Under the pieces are notes generated by a model. The model was not told the origin of the DNA. It searched no databases and saw only the letters and a program-made list of their open reading frames with translations. Position numbers and translations under genes: made by a program. A DNA stretch of 64,000 nucleotides from HGM04593 sp045661205 (GTDB lineage: Bacteria > Bacteroidota > Bacteroidia > Bacteroidales > Bacteroidaceae): positions 1-64,000 of the forward strand of contig JAZRFE010000044.1 in assembly GCA_045661205.1 (NCBI GenBank), in the 5' to 3' direction. Below are positions 45,417 through 55,751 of the stretch, in pieces. Position 1 is the first letter of the stretch. Each line of letters opens with the position of its first letter.

Positions 45417-46378
45417 ATTATATAGATACACTTAAAGGTTTATGCATTTTGTGGATTATATGGTACCATACATTTCATCCGCAATTTGTAAACTATCCTT
45501 TTTTTAATACAACACTGTTTTTTGTATCAGGAATTCTTTTTAAACCTTACCCTATAAATACATTTCTTAAAAAGAAATTTAATCAATTGATTATACCATT
45601 TTTTTTTTTTTATATTGTATACTATGTATTTTTATTGTGTATCAATTTCGTTAAATATAGAAGCATAGAGAGCATTGCAGACCACATAACAGACATTTTT
45701 CATTTGTATACAGGCAACGAAGCTTTTATTGTCAATTATCCACTATGGTTTATATGTGCAATATTTATATTACAAATAATAACATATATACTTAACCTTA
45801 TCATAAAAAACAAAACCACACTGGTTGCAATAGCGCTAGCAATCTCATTATTAGGTTATTATTATATACAATGGATTCCTACACCAATTATGTTTGGACG
45901 TGCACTGCCTTATTTAATATATTTTATAATAGGATATGTTTCCAAAGGTATTCTTCTTAATGAAAGTAGTATGGACAAATACAAAAAGAATATTACTTTC
46001 ACATGCTTGGCAACACTATTAATTTCACTTATTCTAAAAAAGATAGATGCTACATATTATACAAATATCATATATGAATACATCGAATTGATATCTGTAG
46101 CCTATTTGCTCACGATATTATGTAAAGAAATACAAAACATTTCTATTATAAAAGCAATCACATTTTTTGGAATAAACTCACTAATTGTTCTTGGATTGCA
46201 TGATATGTATCTTACTACATTCATGATTACCATACAAAATACTATTGGCGACATGAATATAATACTTGGCTTATTAAATTTTGCAGTAACATGTCTTATA
46301 CTATGGCCCAGTATCATCTTTTTAAATAAGTATTTGCCATTTTTAGTCGCTAAAAAAGAAATACTAACAACAAAGTAA
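45395..46378 (+). CDS. Acyltransferase 3-family membrane protein, with a T13 tract
   Basis: An integral-membrane O-acyltransferase (OafA/WecH group), 327 residues with about ten helices. The start NYIDTLKGLCILWIIWYHTF includes the conserved His of this family. It probably O-acetylates the glycan. Codons 69-73 (Phe4-Tyr) form an uninterrupted run of 13 T, which makes the reading frame prone to slippage. The first 22 nt overlap the preceding gene. Confidence 0.85.
   Translation: MEKQKRVNYIDTLKGLCILWIIWYHTFHPQFVNYPFFNTTLFFVSGILFKPYPINTFLKKKFNQLIIPFFFFYIVYYVFLLCINFVKYRSIESIADHITDIFHLYTGNEAFIVNYPLWFICAIFILQIITYILNLIIKNKTTLVAIALAISLLGYYYIQWIPTPIMFGRALPYLIYFIIGYVSKGILLNESSMDKYKKNITFTCLATLLISLILKKIDATYYTNIIYEYIELISVAYLLTILCKEIQNISIIKAITFFGINSLIVLGLHDMYLTTFMITIQNTIGDMNIILGLLNFAVTCLILWPSIIFLNKYLPFLVAKKEILTTK
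45599..45611 (+). repeat. Homopolymeric T13 tract inside the acyltransferase gene
   Basis: Thirteen consecutive T encode four Phe codons and the first base of a Tyr codon. It is the longest homopolymer I saw in the window. Loss or gain of one base would truncate the acyltransferase early. Confidence 0.9.
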
Positions 46379-46391
46379 TAATTTAAGACAG

Positions 46392-47513
46392 ATGAAAAAC
46401 ATCCTATTTTTCATAGAATCTCTTTCAGGGGGAGGTGCCGAAAAAGTACTCGTCACGCTACTCAAGCATATAGACTACACAAAATACAATGTGTCGCTAC
46501 TCACCATTAGCGATGTAGGAGTTTTGAAAAACGAGGTGGATTTCTCTAAAATTTCATATCGGTCTCTTATCAAAGAGAGCCAAGATTCCATTGTAAAAAT
46601 TTGGAATAAAATAAAATATAAACTGATATACAAATATCTGCCAGCAAGTATTATAAACAGCATATTCGTTCCTCAAAAGAATATAGATACATATATTGCT
46701 TTCACCGAAGGATTGTGCACAAAAATATTAGCACATACACCTCGCAAAGCAAAGAAAGTAGCATGGGTACACATCGATCTTAAAGCACGCCCATGGACCA
46801 TAGAAACTGGTATATATAAAAATATTGAGAATGAAAAAAGATATTACCAGAAATATAACACTGTAATAGCCGTATCAAATTCCGTTGAAAAAATTATGCG
46901 GAAAGAATATGCATTGGACAATACAATAACAATATACAATCCTATAGATTGCAACAACATAATTAAACTCTCAAAGCAAAATGAATATACCGCGATAGAG
47001 GGTTTCAATATTATTTCCATTGGGCGTTTGGTAACACAAAAAGGATATGACCTACTGATACCAATTGTCGCACGACTAATAAAAGAGGGACAACACATTA
47101 ACCTTTATTTATTGGGCGATGGGGTAGAAAGAGAGAATTTAGAACTAATAGCTCAAATAGAAGGAATAGAAAAATATGTGCACTTTACTGGATACGTAAA
47201 GAACCCCTACCCTCTGCTAAAAGAAATGGACTTATTTGTATGCTCGTCGCGTAGCGAAGGTTACAGTCTTGCTCTTGCCGAGGCCTTGACACTTGGAATT
47301 CCTGCGATAAGTACTAATTGCTCAGGCCCCAACGAATTATTAGACGATAACAAGTACGGACAGTTGTGCAGCAATTACGAAGAGTTTTCCGATGCTATAA
47401 GACGAGCCGCAATAGACACTGATTACTACAACAAACTTAAAGAAAAAGCCATTGCTAGAAGGGATTTCTTTAATATAAAAAGAACTATAGAAGAGGTTGA
47501 AAAAATACTATAA
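46392..47513 (+). CDS. Glycosyltransferase family 4
   Basis: A 373-residue GT-B transferase. The N-terminal ESLSGGGAEKVLVTLLKHID and the C-terminal nucleotide-sugar site (CSSRSEGYSLALAEALTLG, the EX7E region) are diagnostic. Base composition varies within the gene, higher in the first and last parts, suggesting past recombination. Confidence 0.9.
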   Translation: MKNILFFIESLSGGGAEKVLVTLLKHIDYTKYNVSLLTISDVGVLKNEVDFSKISYRSLIKESQDSIVKIWNKIKYKLIYKYLPASIINSIFVPQKNIDTYIAFTEGLCTKILAHTPRKAKKVAWVHIDLKARPWTIETGIYKNIENEKRYYQKYNTVIAVSNSVEKIMRKEYALDNTITIYNPIDCNNIIKLSKQNEYTAIEGFNIISIGRLVTQKGYDLLIPIVARLIKEGQHINLYLLGDGVERENLELIAQIEGIEKYVHFTGYVKNPYPLLKEMDLFVCSSRSEGYSLALAEALTLGIPAISTNCSGPNELLDDNKYGQLCSNYEEFSDAIRRAAIDTDYYNKLKEKAIARRDFFNIKRTIEEVEKIL

Positions 47514-47547
47514 TACATTAACATATATAACTTAAGAAAAAAATCGT

Positions 47548-48528
47548 ATGAAACATAATCCCCAAATTTCTATAATTATACCTACCTATAATGCAGAATG
47601 TACTATAAAAGATACAATTAATTCTATTTTAGAACAAAGTTACAAAAACTTTGAACTGATAATTATCAACGACGGCTCAACTGACGCGACGCTTAATATA
47701 TGTAAGCAGTTTAATGACGAACGTATAAAAATATTTTCACAAAAGAATTCCGGACCATCAAATACCAGAAATAGCGGAATGGAAAACGCAAAAGGTGAAT
47801 ATATTTGTTTTGTAGATAGCGACGACATTGTAGACTATCAATACCTAGAGCATTTGTATAATTCAATAACAAAGAATGATACAGATTTAGCAATTTGCGG
47901 TATCATTTTTGTAAGTAACAACAATAAAAAATATTCTTCATTTGAAAAAAGCAAAATATTTGATAATTGCTACTCTGATAAAGAATTTATGCAACTATTT
48001 GAAAACGGTCTGATAAATTCTTCATGTAATAAGTTATACAAATCTAGCATCATTAAAAATCACAATTTAAAATTTGAGAATTTTAAAATTGCAGAAGATA
48101 TTATTTTCAATGTTGAATATTTGAAATATACATCTAAAGTCAGTACTATAAAAGAGGCGTTATATACATACAAATTGGATAATTCACATCTTACAAAAAA
48201 AGTAAGTGAGGAAATGTTTGTTGCCAATACTCTTCTTCACAAGAATATGCTAGAATATACCCCAATTGAAAATCATGTATATATCAATATCTTTTTATAT
48301 CACCAATATCTAAGCTTAATCATTAAATTTTTACAGAAAATCAACGCAAGCGTATGCGATAAAAATAATACATACAAAATTCTTGACAAATACATTAACA
48401 ACCAGTATATTAAAAAGAGTTTTAACGCTTACACTCCTAGCAACTACAAGGAACAAATAATACATTTTCTTGTAAAGAACAAATTATATACTTTCATTAG
48501 ACTATACCTGAAAATAAAGGATAGATGA
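47548..48528 (+). CDS. Glycosyltransferase family 2
   Basis: A 326-residue GT-A transferase: ISIIIPTYNAECTIKDTINS, NDGSTDAT, GPSNTRNSGMENAKGEY and the DSDD site (about 90-93). AT-rich throughout. Its stop overlaps the next start by 4 nt (ATGA). Confidence 0.88.
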   Translation: MKHNPQISIIIPTYNAECTIKDTINSILEQSYKNFELIIINDGSTDATLNICKQFNDERIKIFSQKNSGPSNTRNSGMENAKGEYICFVDSDDIVDYQYLEHLYNSITKNDTDLAICGIIFVSNNNKKYSSFEKSKIFDNCYSDKEFMQLFENGLINSSCNKLYKSSIIKNHNLKFENFKIAEDIIFNVEYLKYTSKVSTIKEALYTYKLDNSHLTKKVSEEMFVANTLLHKNMLEYTPIENHVYINIFLYHQYLSLIIKFLQKINASVCDKNNTYKILDKYINNQYIKKSFNAYTPSNYKEQIIHFLVKNKLYTFIRLYLKIKDR

Positions 48529-49715
48529 AAAAACGCATATTCATTGCAATACAATATTTGGAGATTGGCGGTGCTGAGAGATCGCTCATTGGACTACTCA
48601 ACGCCATCGACTACACCCGTTGCGAGGTAGACCTTTTTGTATACCTCCACACCGGTGAGTTTATGTCGCTCATTCCCAAGGAGGTGAACTTACTGCCCGA
48701 AATTAAAGAGTATGCAGCCATCAACCGCCCGATAAAAGATATCCTACGCGAAGGATGTATTGGGATTGCAATAGCGCGAATATTCGCCAAATTACAATAT
48801 GCACTATACTCAAAAATAAATAAGCCGCGCGAACACTCTGGAATATTTCAATATGTAGCCGACTGCGTTACTCCATTGCTACCATCGCTCAAGCGACTTG
48901 GGACATACGACGTTGCAATCAGCTTCCTTACACCACACAACATTGTGCGTGACAAGGTCGATGCAAAAGAAAAAATTGCATGGATACATACTGATTATTC
49001 CACTATTTCGGTAAATGCGAATAAAGAACTACCTGTATGGGAAGCGTTTGACAAAATTTTCGCTGTATCGAAAGGTGTAAAAGAGACCTTTGAAAAGGCA
49101 TTCCCCACCCTCGGCTACAAGATAGAGGTAATGGAAAATATTCTGTCGCCTGAATCTATACATAAACAAGCTGCAATGTTTGACGTCACCGAGGAGATGC
49201 CCACAATTGATGGTGAAATGCGTTTCTGTTCAGTGGGACGTTTCACCGAGGCGAAAAACTTTGACAACGTGCCTTATATGTGTAAAATGCTTGCCGATAA
49301 AGGACTGCGATTCAAATGGTACATAATTGGTTACGGTGGCGACGAGCATATTATAAGAGAAAATATTGAAAAAACAGGCACGCAACATTTGTGCATACTG
49401 CTTGGTAAAAAGAGCAACCCCTACCCCTATATTAATACCTGCGACATATACATACAGCCGTCTCGTTTCGAGGGAAAAGCTGTAACTGTACGTGAAGCAC
49501 AGATTCTATGCAAGCCTGTGATTATCACACGTTTCGCAACATCTGCAGCACAACTAAACGATGGTATAGATGGAGTTATTGTACCTCTTGATAACGCCGG
49601 AGCAGTCGAAGGTATTTACAACTTTGCAATTGACAAAGAACTACAAAAAAGCCTCATCAACTATATGTCAACCCACGACTTTGGCAACGAAAATGAGGTG
49701 GAAAGAATATATTAA
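48525..49715 (+). CDS. Glycosyltransferase family 4
   Basis: A 396-residue GT-B transferase with YLEIGGAERSLIGLLNAIDY near the start and QPSRFEGKAVTVREAQILC at the donor site. GC is clearly higher than in the genes before it. It ends with NENEVERIY, a little shorter than usual for the family. The next 84 bases contain a 7-codon ATG frame and no other gene, so the end of this transferase or the start of a lost gene may have been removed. Confidence 0.87.
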   Translation: MKKRIFIAIQYLEIGGAERSLIGLLNAIDYTRCEVDLFVYLHTGEFMSLIPKEVNLLPEIKEYAAINRPIKDILREGCIGIAIARIFAKLQYALYSKINKPREHSGIFQYVADCVTPLLPSLKRLGTYDVAISFLTPHNIVRDKVDAKEKIAWIHTDYSTISVNANKELPVWEAFDKIFAVSKGVKETFEKAFPTLGYKIEVMENILSPESIHKQAAMFDVTEEMPTIDGEMRFCSVGRFTEAKNFDNVPYMCKMLADKGLRFKWYIIGYGGDEHIIRENIEKTGTQHLCILLGKKSNPYPYINTCDIYIQPSRFEGKAVTVREAQILCKPVIITRFATSAAQLNDGIDGVIVPLDNAGAVEGIYNFAIDKELQKSLINYMSTHDFGNENEVERIY

Positions 49716-49859
49716 AAAACAACCATGAAAAAAGTTTCAATACTGTAAACCTTATGTATACAATTATGGATATAATGGGAATTAGGTTTACAGGAAATAA
49801 TGACGTGGAAAAATATTCATTATTCGCTAAGTAATAATACCGCAAGAGATGCAAAACCA

Positions 49860-50873
49860 ATGAGACGCATAATTGAACTAGATATTATAAGAGACATTGC
49901 CTGCATAATGGTTATAGCCATGCATGCACCAATGATAAGCGACAATGCAAATGGGATATTCTTGTCGTCGCTAAGCTATATTACAGCACCATGCATAGGA
50001 TTGTTTTTCATGGTGTCGGGCGCATTATTGCTGCCATGTAAAGAGGCTGATGGACTAAAATTCATAAAGAAAAGATTCGCAAAGATAGCCTTTCCGACAC
50101 TTATTTGGAGTCTTTTTTATATTGGTATAAATTTAATCAAAGGCGAGAGTAATGGGACTTTGATTAAAGAATTGACGTCAATTCTTTTTTCGGCACAAGG
50201 CAATAGTGTACTATGGTTCATGTACACGCTCATGGGATTGTACCTCATAACCCCAATTGTGAGCCGATGGCTTGAGGTGTGCAGCAAACGAGAAGTTGAA
50301 TTTTTTCTTATTCTGTGGGGAGTGACTTTGTGCTACCCTATACTGAAGTCCATTTTTAGTATAAATGATTCAACAACAGGTATTTTGTACTATTTCACAG
50401 GATATGCAGGCTATATGCTGCTAGGATACTATATGAGAAAATACCCAGCGGCTATCTGTTGGAAAATGCTTCTGCCAGCTACGATAATCTCATTAGTAGC
50501 GCCCATTGCATGCAAGATAGGTAACATCGAGGTCGATTTTTATTCTCTTTTCTGGTATCTTTCTATTTTTGTAGTAACAATGTGCGTAGCATGGTTCAAA
50601 GCTATAATGAACCATGGGAAAAGGATTTCTCAAAGCAGTAAACTTGCACAATATATAGTAAATTACTCAAATTTATCGTTCGGAATATATTTGGTACATA
50701 TCTTTGTATTGAGAACAGTTCTTTGGGAAGTTGAGTGGATAAAAAATATAGACTCATACATTCTGCAAACTGTAGTACTTACATTGTTCACAATTATATT
50801 TTCACACATAATCTGCTCACTTATAAGTAGATTACCTTTTTCGGAATATATTATAGGTTATAAGAAGAAATGA
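49860..50873 (+). CDS. Acyltransferase 3-family membrane protein
   Basis: A membrane O-acyltransferase with about ten helices; LDIIRDIACIMVIAMHAPMI carries the conserved His. The ATG at 49860 is preferred since the family usually begins just before this motif. An ATG at 49800 after AGGAAATA would add 20 polar residues and cannot be excluded. Length is 337 residues. Four-base overlap with the GT32 gene. Confidence 0.85.
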   Translation: MRRIIELDIIRDIACIMVIAMHAPMISDNANGIFLSSLSYITAPCIGLFFMVSGALLLPCKEADGLKFIKKRFAKIAFPTLIWSLFYIGINLIKGESNGTLIKELTSILFSAQGNSVLWFMYTLMGLYLITPIVSRWLEVCSKREVEFFLILWGVTLCYPILKSIFSINDSTTGILYYFTGYAGYMLLGYYMRKYPAAICWKMLLPATIISLVAPIACKIGNIEVDFYSLFWYLSIFVVTMCVAWFKAIMNHGKRISQSSKLAQYIVNYSNLSFGIYLVHIFVLRTVLWEVEWIKNIDSYILQTVVLTLFTIIFSHIICSLISRLPFSEYIIGYKKK

Positions 50874-51562
50874 TACCCCGCAAGATACATTACTGCTGGT
50901 TCGGTGGCAAGGAGAAGCCCCAAGAGGTGATGCGTTTTATAGAAACATGGCGCAAACACTGCCCAGACTACGAAATAAAAGAGTGGAACGAGAAGAACTT
51001 CGACGTGCACCTGAACCGATACACTGAGCAGGCTTACAATGCTGGGAAATGGGCTTTTGTGAGCGATGTTGCTCGTCTGTGGGCATTGGTTCATGAGGGG
51101 GGCATTTATATGGACACCGACGTGGAAGTGGTGCGCCCGTTCGACGAACTTTTACAGAAGAAAGCATTCATAGGTTTCGAGGGTACTCAGTGGATAGGCA
51201 CAAACATCATCGCAGCAGAGGCGGGGAATAGTTTCCTTAAAGAATTTCTCGACGACTACAACAATAGAATCTTTGCCGGAAGCGATGGAAACTTCAACCA
51301 GACAACAAACGTAGAGGAGATTACAAAAAGGTTCGTTGTGCGCTACTCGATAATGAAAGACGGCAAGAAACAGCAGGCCGGAGAGTTTACAATATTCCCC
51401 ACCGACTACTTCTCGCCATACGACTACATCGACGGGCGCACACACTCTACCCCAAACACATACAGTATTCATCGCTTTTCGCAATCGTGGATTAAGCGCA
51501 ACAAATTTGTCACTCTGCTGTCGCAGTGGTGGCACAGATTGTGTGGCGTGAGAATGAAATAA
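50870..51562 (+). CDS. Glycosyltransferase family 32 (capsular polysaccharide synthesis, DXD)
   Basis: A 230-residue retaining transferase. IPRKIHYCWFGG opens the protein, WAFVSDVARLWALVHEGG precedes the metal-binding DTD (82-84), and YSIHRFSQSW closes the core. GC is like the conserved flanks of the locus, unlike most of the central genes. Confidence 0.9.
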   Translation: MIPRKIHYCWFGGKEKPQEVMRFIETWRKHCPDYEIKEWNEKNFDVHLNRYTEQAYNAGKWAFVSDVARLWALVHEGGIYMDTDVEVVRPFDELLQKKAFIGFEGTQWIGTNIIAAEAGNSFLKEFLDDYNNRIFAGSDGNFNQTTNVEEITKRFVVRYSIMKDGKKQQAGEFTIFPTDYFSPYDYIDGRTHSTPNTYSIHRFSQSWIKRNKFVTLLSQWWHRLCGVRMK

Positions 51563-51571
51563 TTTTATAAG

Positions 51572-52693
51572 ATGAACGAACCGATACGTATACTGATGCT
51601 CTTCACCATCCTCAACCGAGGAGGGGCCGAGACAATGGTAATGAACTATTACCGCAACATAGACCGCACAAAAGTGCAGTTCGACTTTGTTGTGCACCGG
51701 CCCGAGCGCGGTGCATACGAGGATGAGATTGAGGCTTTGGGCGGAAGAATATACCGCATGATGCCACTGCACCCACTTACTTTTGGGAAATATAAAGAGC
51801 AGATTAAGAAGTTTTTCGACCAACATAATGAATACAAAATAATTCATGGACACTGCTCCGAATCGGGATATTTCATATACAAAGAGGCCGCCAAACGAGG
51901 TATTCCTGTGATAATAGCCCATGCACACAGCACTAAAGCGATGTTTGACGCAAAATGGTTTTTCCGCACCTACTTCAGACATGCGATGCGAAGATATGTA
52001 ACTGATATTTTCACTTGTGGAGAAGAGTCTGCAATTTGGCTTGCAGGCAAAAAATTAGGCAGTAAAGCAACTTTGCAACGTAATGCAATAGACACAGCAA
52101 AATATCTTTTCTCACAAAGTAAAACAAAGGATATTAAAGATGAACTGGGAATTCCCGAAGACTACTTGGTAATAGGTCATGTAGGCAGCTTTTGGAAAAT
52201 AAAAAATCAGACATTTTTAATTGACGTTTTTAATGAACTACATCGAAAAAATCCAAAAACAAAACTAATACTTATTGGAGAAGGAGAGCTTAAAAACGAT
52301 GTTGAAAACAAAGTCAAAAGGCTTAATTTACAAAACAGTGTATCGTTTTTAGGAAGCAGAAATGATGTTCCTGAATTACTTAAAGCATTAGACTTTTTTG
52401 TATTCCCCTCATTTGGAGAGGGGCTATCGGTTGCCATGCTCGAAGCGCAATGCGCGGGATTGCAATGCATCGTATCGGATAGGATTCCCCACGAAGTGCA
52501 GATGACCGACCTTGTTTCGTTCTTGCCCCTGGAGAAAGGTGCCGAATATTGGGCAGAAGAGATTTTAAAAGCCGCACAAACAGCACACGACCGCACAAGC
52601 TACCCAGCAAAGATAGCACAGGCAGGGTACGACATAAAACTGAACGCCAAATGGCTACAAAACCTTTACATTGAACTATGGCAAAAACACTGA
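51572..52693 (+). CDS. Glycosyltransferase family 4
   Basis: A 373-residue GT-B transferase: LNRGGAETMVMNYYRNID at the N-terminus and FPSFGEGLSVAMLEAQCAGL at the donor site. A segment at about 52,060-52,420 is markedly AT-rich while both ends are GC-richer, so the gene is mosaic. It overlaps the next gene by 16 nt. Confidence 0.9.
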   Translation: MNEPIRILMLFTILNRGGAETMVMNYYRNIDRTKVQFDFVVHRPERGAYEDEIEALGGRIYRMMPLHPLTFGKYKEQIKKFFDQHNEYKIIHGHCSESGYFIYKEAAKRGIPVIIAHAHSTKAMFDAKWFFRTYFRHAMRRYVTDIFTCGEESAIWLAGKKLGSKATLQRNAIDTAKYLFSQSKTKDIKDELGIPEDYLVIGHVGSFWKIKNQTFLIDVFNELHRKNPKTKLILIGEGELKNDVENKVKRLNLQNSVSFLGSRNDVPELLKALDFFVFPSFGEGLSVAMLEAQCAGLQCIVSDRIPHEVQMTDLVSFLPLEKGAEYWAEEILKAAQTAHDRTSYPAKIAQAGYDIKLNAKWLQNLYIELWQKH

Positions 52694-53565
52694 CAATATT
52701 TACCCCTGCATACAACCGCGCCTACACGTTGCATCTTGGCTACGAAGCACTGCTGCGACAGACGTGCAAAGATTTTGAATGGCTGATTATAGACGATGGT
52801 TCCACCGACAATACACGCGAACTTGTAGAAAGCTGGATAGCAGAGGGGAAAATAGATATACGCTACCATTATCAGGAGAATCAAGGAATGCATGGAGCGC
52901 ACAATGCTGCATACAGCCTGATAGATACAGAACTTAATACCTGCATAGACTCTGACGACTACATGCCCGATGATGCTGTGGAAAAGATTGTCAGCTTTTG
53001 GAAAGAGCATGGCAGTGACAAGTACGCAGGAATAATTGCCCTCGACGCCGATTTTGACGGCAAAATAATAGGAACACAATTTCCCGAGGGAATGAAGAGC
53101 ACCACATTGGGTGGATTTTACGAAAAGGGCGGCAAAGGTGACAAAAAACTGATATACAGGACTGAGGTTATAAATAAATATCCTCCCTACCCCATCTTCG
53201 CGGGAGAGAAATATGTGTCGCTGGGATATAAATATCAATTGATTGACCAGGATTATGAGCTTCTCACACTGAACGAGGTGCTTGTGAAGGTGGAATATCG
53301 CCCCGATGGCTCAAGCCTCAACATGTTCCGACAATATATAAAGAACCCGCAAGGCTTCGCCTTCATACGCAAGGTGTCAATGCAGTTGTCACCGACAGCG
53401 AAACGTCGCTTTATGGAGGCCACACACTATGTATCGAGCAGTCTGATACTGAAAAACAAAAACTTTTTGAAGGAATCGCCACGAAAAGCATTAACTTTGT
53501 GTGCTATTCCGTCGGGTATATTATTGTATCTTTACATTAAGTACAAGACGAGGAATATAAAATAG
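52678..53565 (+). CDS. Glycosyltransferase family 2
   Basis: A 295-residue transferase with LTIFTPAYNRAYTLHLGYEA, IDDGSTDNT, GMHGAHNAAYSLI and an SDDYMPDDA metal site. The Asn-Arg variant of the nucleotide loop and the HGAHN block place it in the GT2 group common in Bacteroides capsule loci. Confidence 0.88.
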   Translation: MAKTLTIFTPAYNRAYTLHLGYEALLRQTCKDFEWLIIDDGSTDNTRELVESWIAEGKIDIRYHYQENQGMHGAHNAAYSLIDTELNTCIDSDDYMPDDAVEKIVSFWKEHGSDKYAGIIALDADFDGKIIGTQFPEGMKSTTLGGFYEKGGKGDKKLIYRTEVINKYPPYPIFAGEKYVSLGYKYQLIDQDYELLTLNEVLVKVEYRPDGSSLNMFRQYIKNPQGFAFIRKVSMQLSPTAKRRFMEATHYVSSSLILKNKNFLKESPRKALTLCAIPSGILLYLYIKYKTRNIK

Positions 53566-53595
53566 AGGCCTGATTGCAAAGCAAGTGCAAAGACT

Positions 53596-54630
53596 ATGAT
53601 AAGCATAATTGTTCCCGTATATAATGTAGAAAAATATCTCCCTGCATGTTTAGATTCTCTCATTAATCAGACATACAGGGATTTAGAGATTATATGCGTA
53701 AATGATGGTTCTACCGATGGCTCGCTTGCGATTCTTAAGGAGTATGCCCGCAAAGACAATCGCATAAAAATTATTTCACAGGAGAACAAAGGAATATCAC
53801 AATCGCGTAACAAAGCACTTGATGCTGTGATGGGCGAATGGACTATGTTTGTCGATAGTGACGACTTTATTGACATTGACACATGTGAGAAAGCTATAAA
53901 AATTGTAAATGAGCACAATGCCGATTTAGTTTTATGGGCCTATTGCAGAGAATTCAGGAATAAATCACTTCCCAAGATGTTTATAAAAGAGGCTACTGTT
54001 TGGGAAGAAAATATACACTTGCTAAGACAAAGAATAATAGGGCCTGTAAAAGAGGAACTGATACAAGCTGACGCTTTAGATTCCATTGGCACTATCTGGG
54101 GTAAACTTTATAAAAGTGTGCATATACAAGAGAATGATAAAATTCGCTTTGCGGATATAAAGAAAATAGGAAGTGCCGAAGATGTGCTCTTCAATATATC
54201 ATACACTGCCAAAGCTCAAAAAGCTGTATATATTCCCGAAACGTTGTACCATTATAGAAAAGGGGAATCATATACAACTGCCCACAAAGCAGACCTGCCA
54301 CTAAAGTGGGAAGAACTGTATATAGAGATTGAAAAACAGATAACCGACAGCATACATGTAGAGATTTACAAAGAGGCACTCTACAATAGGATTGCAATGG
54401 GTATAATAGGGCTTGGACTAAACGAAATGTTTGCCGAGACATCATTTGCCACTAAAAAAGAGAAAATAAGAGCATTGATAAACAGAAGTATTTATATCCA
54501 CGCCATAAAAAACTTACCTTTGAAATATTTTCCTATTCATTGGAAATTATTTTTCTTTGCAGTGAAACAAAGATATGCTTGTGTCGCCACGCTGATGTTG
54601 GCTGCTATTAAAAAGATTATTACAAGATGA
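53596..54630 (+). CDS. Glycosyltransferase family 2
   Basis: A 344-residue GT-A transferase: ISIIVPVYNVEKYLPACLDS, NDGSTDGS, ENKGISQSRNKALD and DSDDFIDIDTCEKA. The C-terminal half is helical with a basic hydrophobic end. The stop overlaps the polymerase start by 4 nt. Confidence 0.9.
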   Translation: MISIIVPVYNVEKYLPACLDSLINQTYRDLEIICVNDGSTDGSLAILKEYARKDNRIKIISQENKGISQSRNKALDAVMGEWTMFVDSDDFIDIDTCEKAIKIVNEHNADLVLWAYCREFRNKSLPKMFIKEATVWEENIHLLRQRIIGPVKEELIQADALDSIGTIWGKLYKSVHIQENDKIRFADIKKIGSAEDVLFNISYTAKAQKAVYIPETLYHYRKGESYTTAHKADLPLKWEELYIEIEKQITDSIHVEIYKEALYNRIAMGIIGLGLNEMFAETSFATKKEKIRALINRSIYIHAIKNLPLKYFPIHWKLFFFAVKQRYACVATLMLAAIKKIITR

Positions 54631-55736
54631 TAGATTTCATACCGATAGCTCAATATACCCACTACTTTGACATTACCATACTGTGCCTTATTCTATTGGC
54701 AGTGTGGCAATGCAACAAAGGAATAATCCTTAATAAAGACACTGTGACTATTAATGCCACTTGGGGAGCTATATTTACCATTCTGCTTATTTTGTACATG
54801 GGATTACGCCCTGTGCATCCTCAATTTGGCGACACCATGAATTATGCAACAGGATTTGCTGAATATGCGGCAAGCAAAGAGCCTTTTACATGGAAATGGG
54901 AGGGAGAGTGGCTTTTTTACAATGTGATGGACTTGTTTGCAAAGTACAGCGATATACACATGTTTTTCCTATTGTGCGCTACGCTTTATGTGGGTTGCCT
55001 ATGGCTGGCATGTGTACGCATTTTCAAAAACTACTACTACATTCCACTGCTTGTAATCATGGGTATGTTTACCTTTTGGCAGTATGGTGTGAACGGCATT
55101 AGGAATGGTCTGGGAGCATCGATATTCATACTTGCAATGACATATGTGAACAACCCCAAAATGATGATAACAATAGCATTGCTGGGATGTGGAGTACACA
55201 ATAGCGTGCTGTTGATGGGAGCAGCAGCTACTGTTGCGTGGTTTATAAAAAACAGCAAAATATACCTTGCTGGATGGATTGCAAGCGTGGTGGTGTCGTA
55301 CATTGCCGGCGGTACCATACAAACCTACCTTGCGGAAATAGATTTTTTGGGAGGCGATGACCGATTCTCGGGCTACTTAACAGGCGACAACATGGTGGGA
55401 GAAATAGTGCAGATGAGCATGGTTTTCCGATGGGATTTTCTTATTTATAGTGCCATGGGAGTGGCAGTAGGTTACTACTTTATAATTAAGAAAGGATTCA
55501 AAGACGAATATTATCATTGGATTTTCAACACATATTTAGCTACAAATGCCTTTTGGGTGATGATTATTCGTGCGGCATATAGTAACCGCTTTGCGCAAAT
55601 TTCGTGGTTCATACTGCCTATTGTGCTTGTTTACCCGTTTTTCAAGAAACGTTTTTGGGAAAATCACGAGAAGATGTTAGGGTATGCAATTCTTGCCTTT
55701 TATGCTTTTGCATTCTATTCTAATGTACTAAAATAA
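54627..55736 (+). CDS. EpsG-family polysaccharide polymerase (Wzy-like)
   Basis: A 369-residue membrane protein with about ten helices. The YMGLRPVHPQFGDTMNYATG segment in the first periplasmic loop and FWQYGVNGIRNGLGASIFIL are typical of EpsG polymerases, which join repeat units on the periplasmic side. Its presence points to a Wzy-dependent step although the export genes upstream are of the ABC type. No Wzx flippase gene accompanies it. Confidence 0.85.
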   Translation: MIDFIPIAQYTHYFDITILCLILLAVWQCNKGIILNKDTVTINATWGAIFTILLILYMGLRPVHPQFGDTMNYATGFAEYAASKEPFTWKWEGEWLFYNVMDLFAKYSDIHMFFLLCATLYVGCLWLACVRIFKNYYYIPLLVIMGMFTFWQYGVNGIRNGLGASIFILAMTYVNNPKMMITIALLGCGVHNSVLLMGAAATVAWFIKNSKIYLAGWIASVVVSYIAGGTIQTYLAEIDFLGGDDRFSGYLTGDNMVGEIVQMSMVFRWDFLIYSAMGVAVGYYFIIKKGFKDEYYHWIFNTYLATNAFWVMIIRAAYSNRFAQISWFILPIVLVYPFFKKRFWENHEKMLGYAILAFYAFAFYSNVLK

Positions 55737-55751
55737 CAACACACATATAAC

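Noticed and set aside
49727..49750. Short frame MKKVSIL before the acyltransferase gene
   Set aside because: It resembles the opening of a transferase gene but stops after seven codons; too little to call a remnant.
51152..51982. 276-codon minus-strand frame
   Set aside because: Spans the GT32/GT4 junction antisense to two well-supported transferase genes; no recognisable domain.
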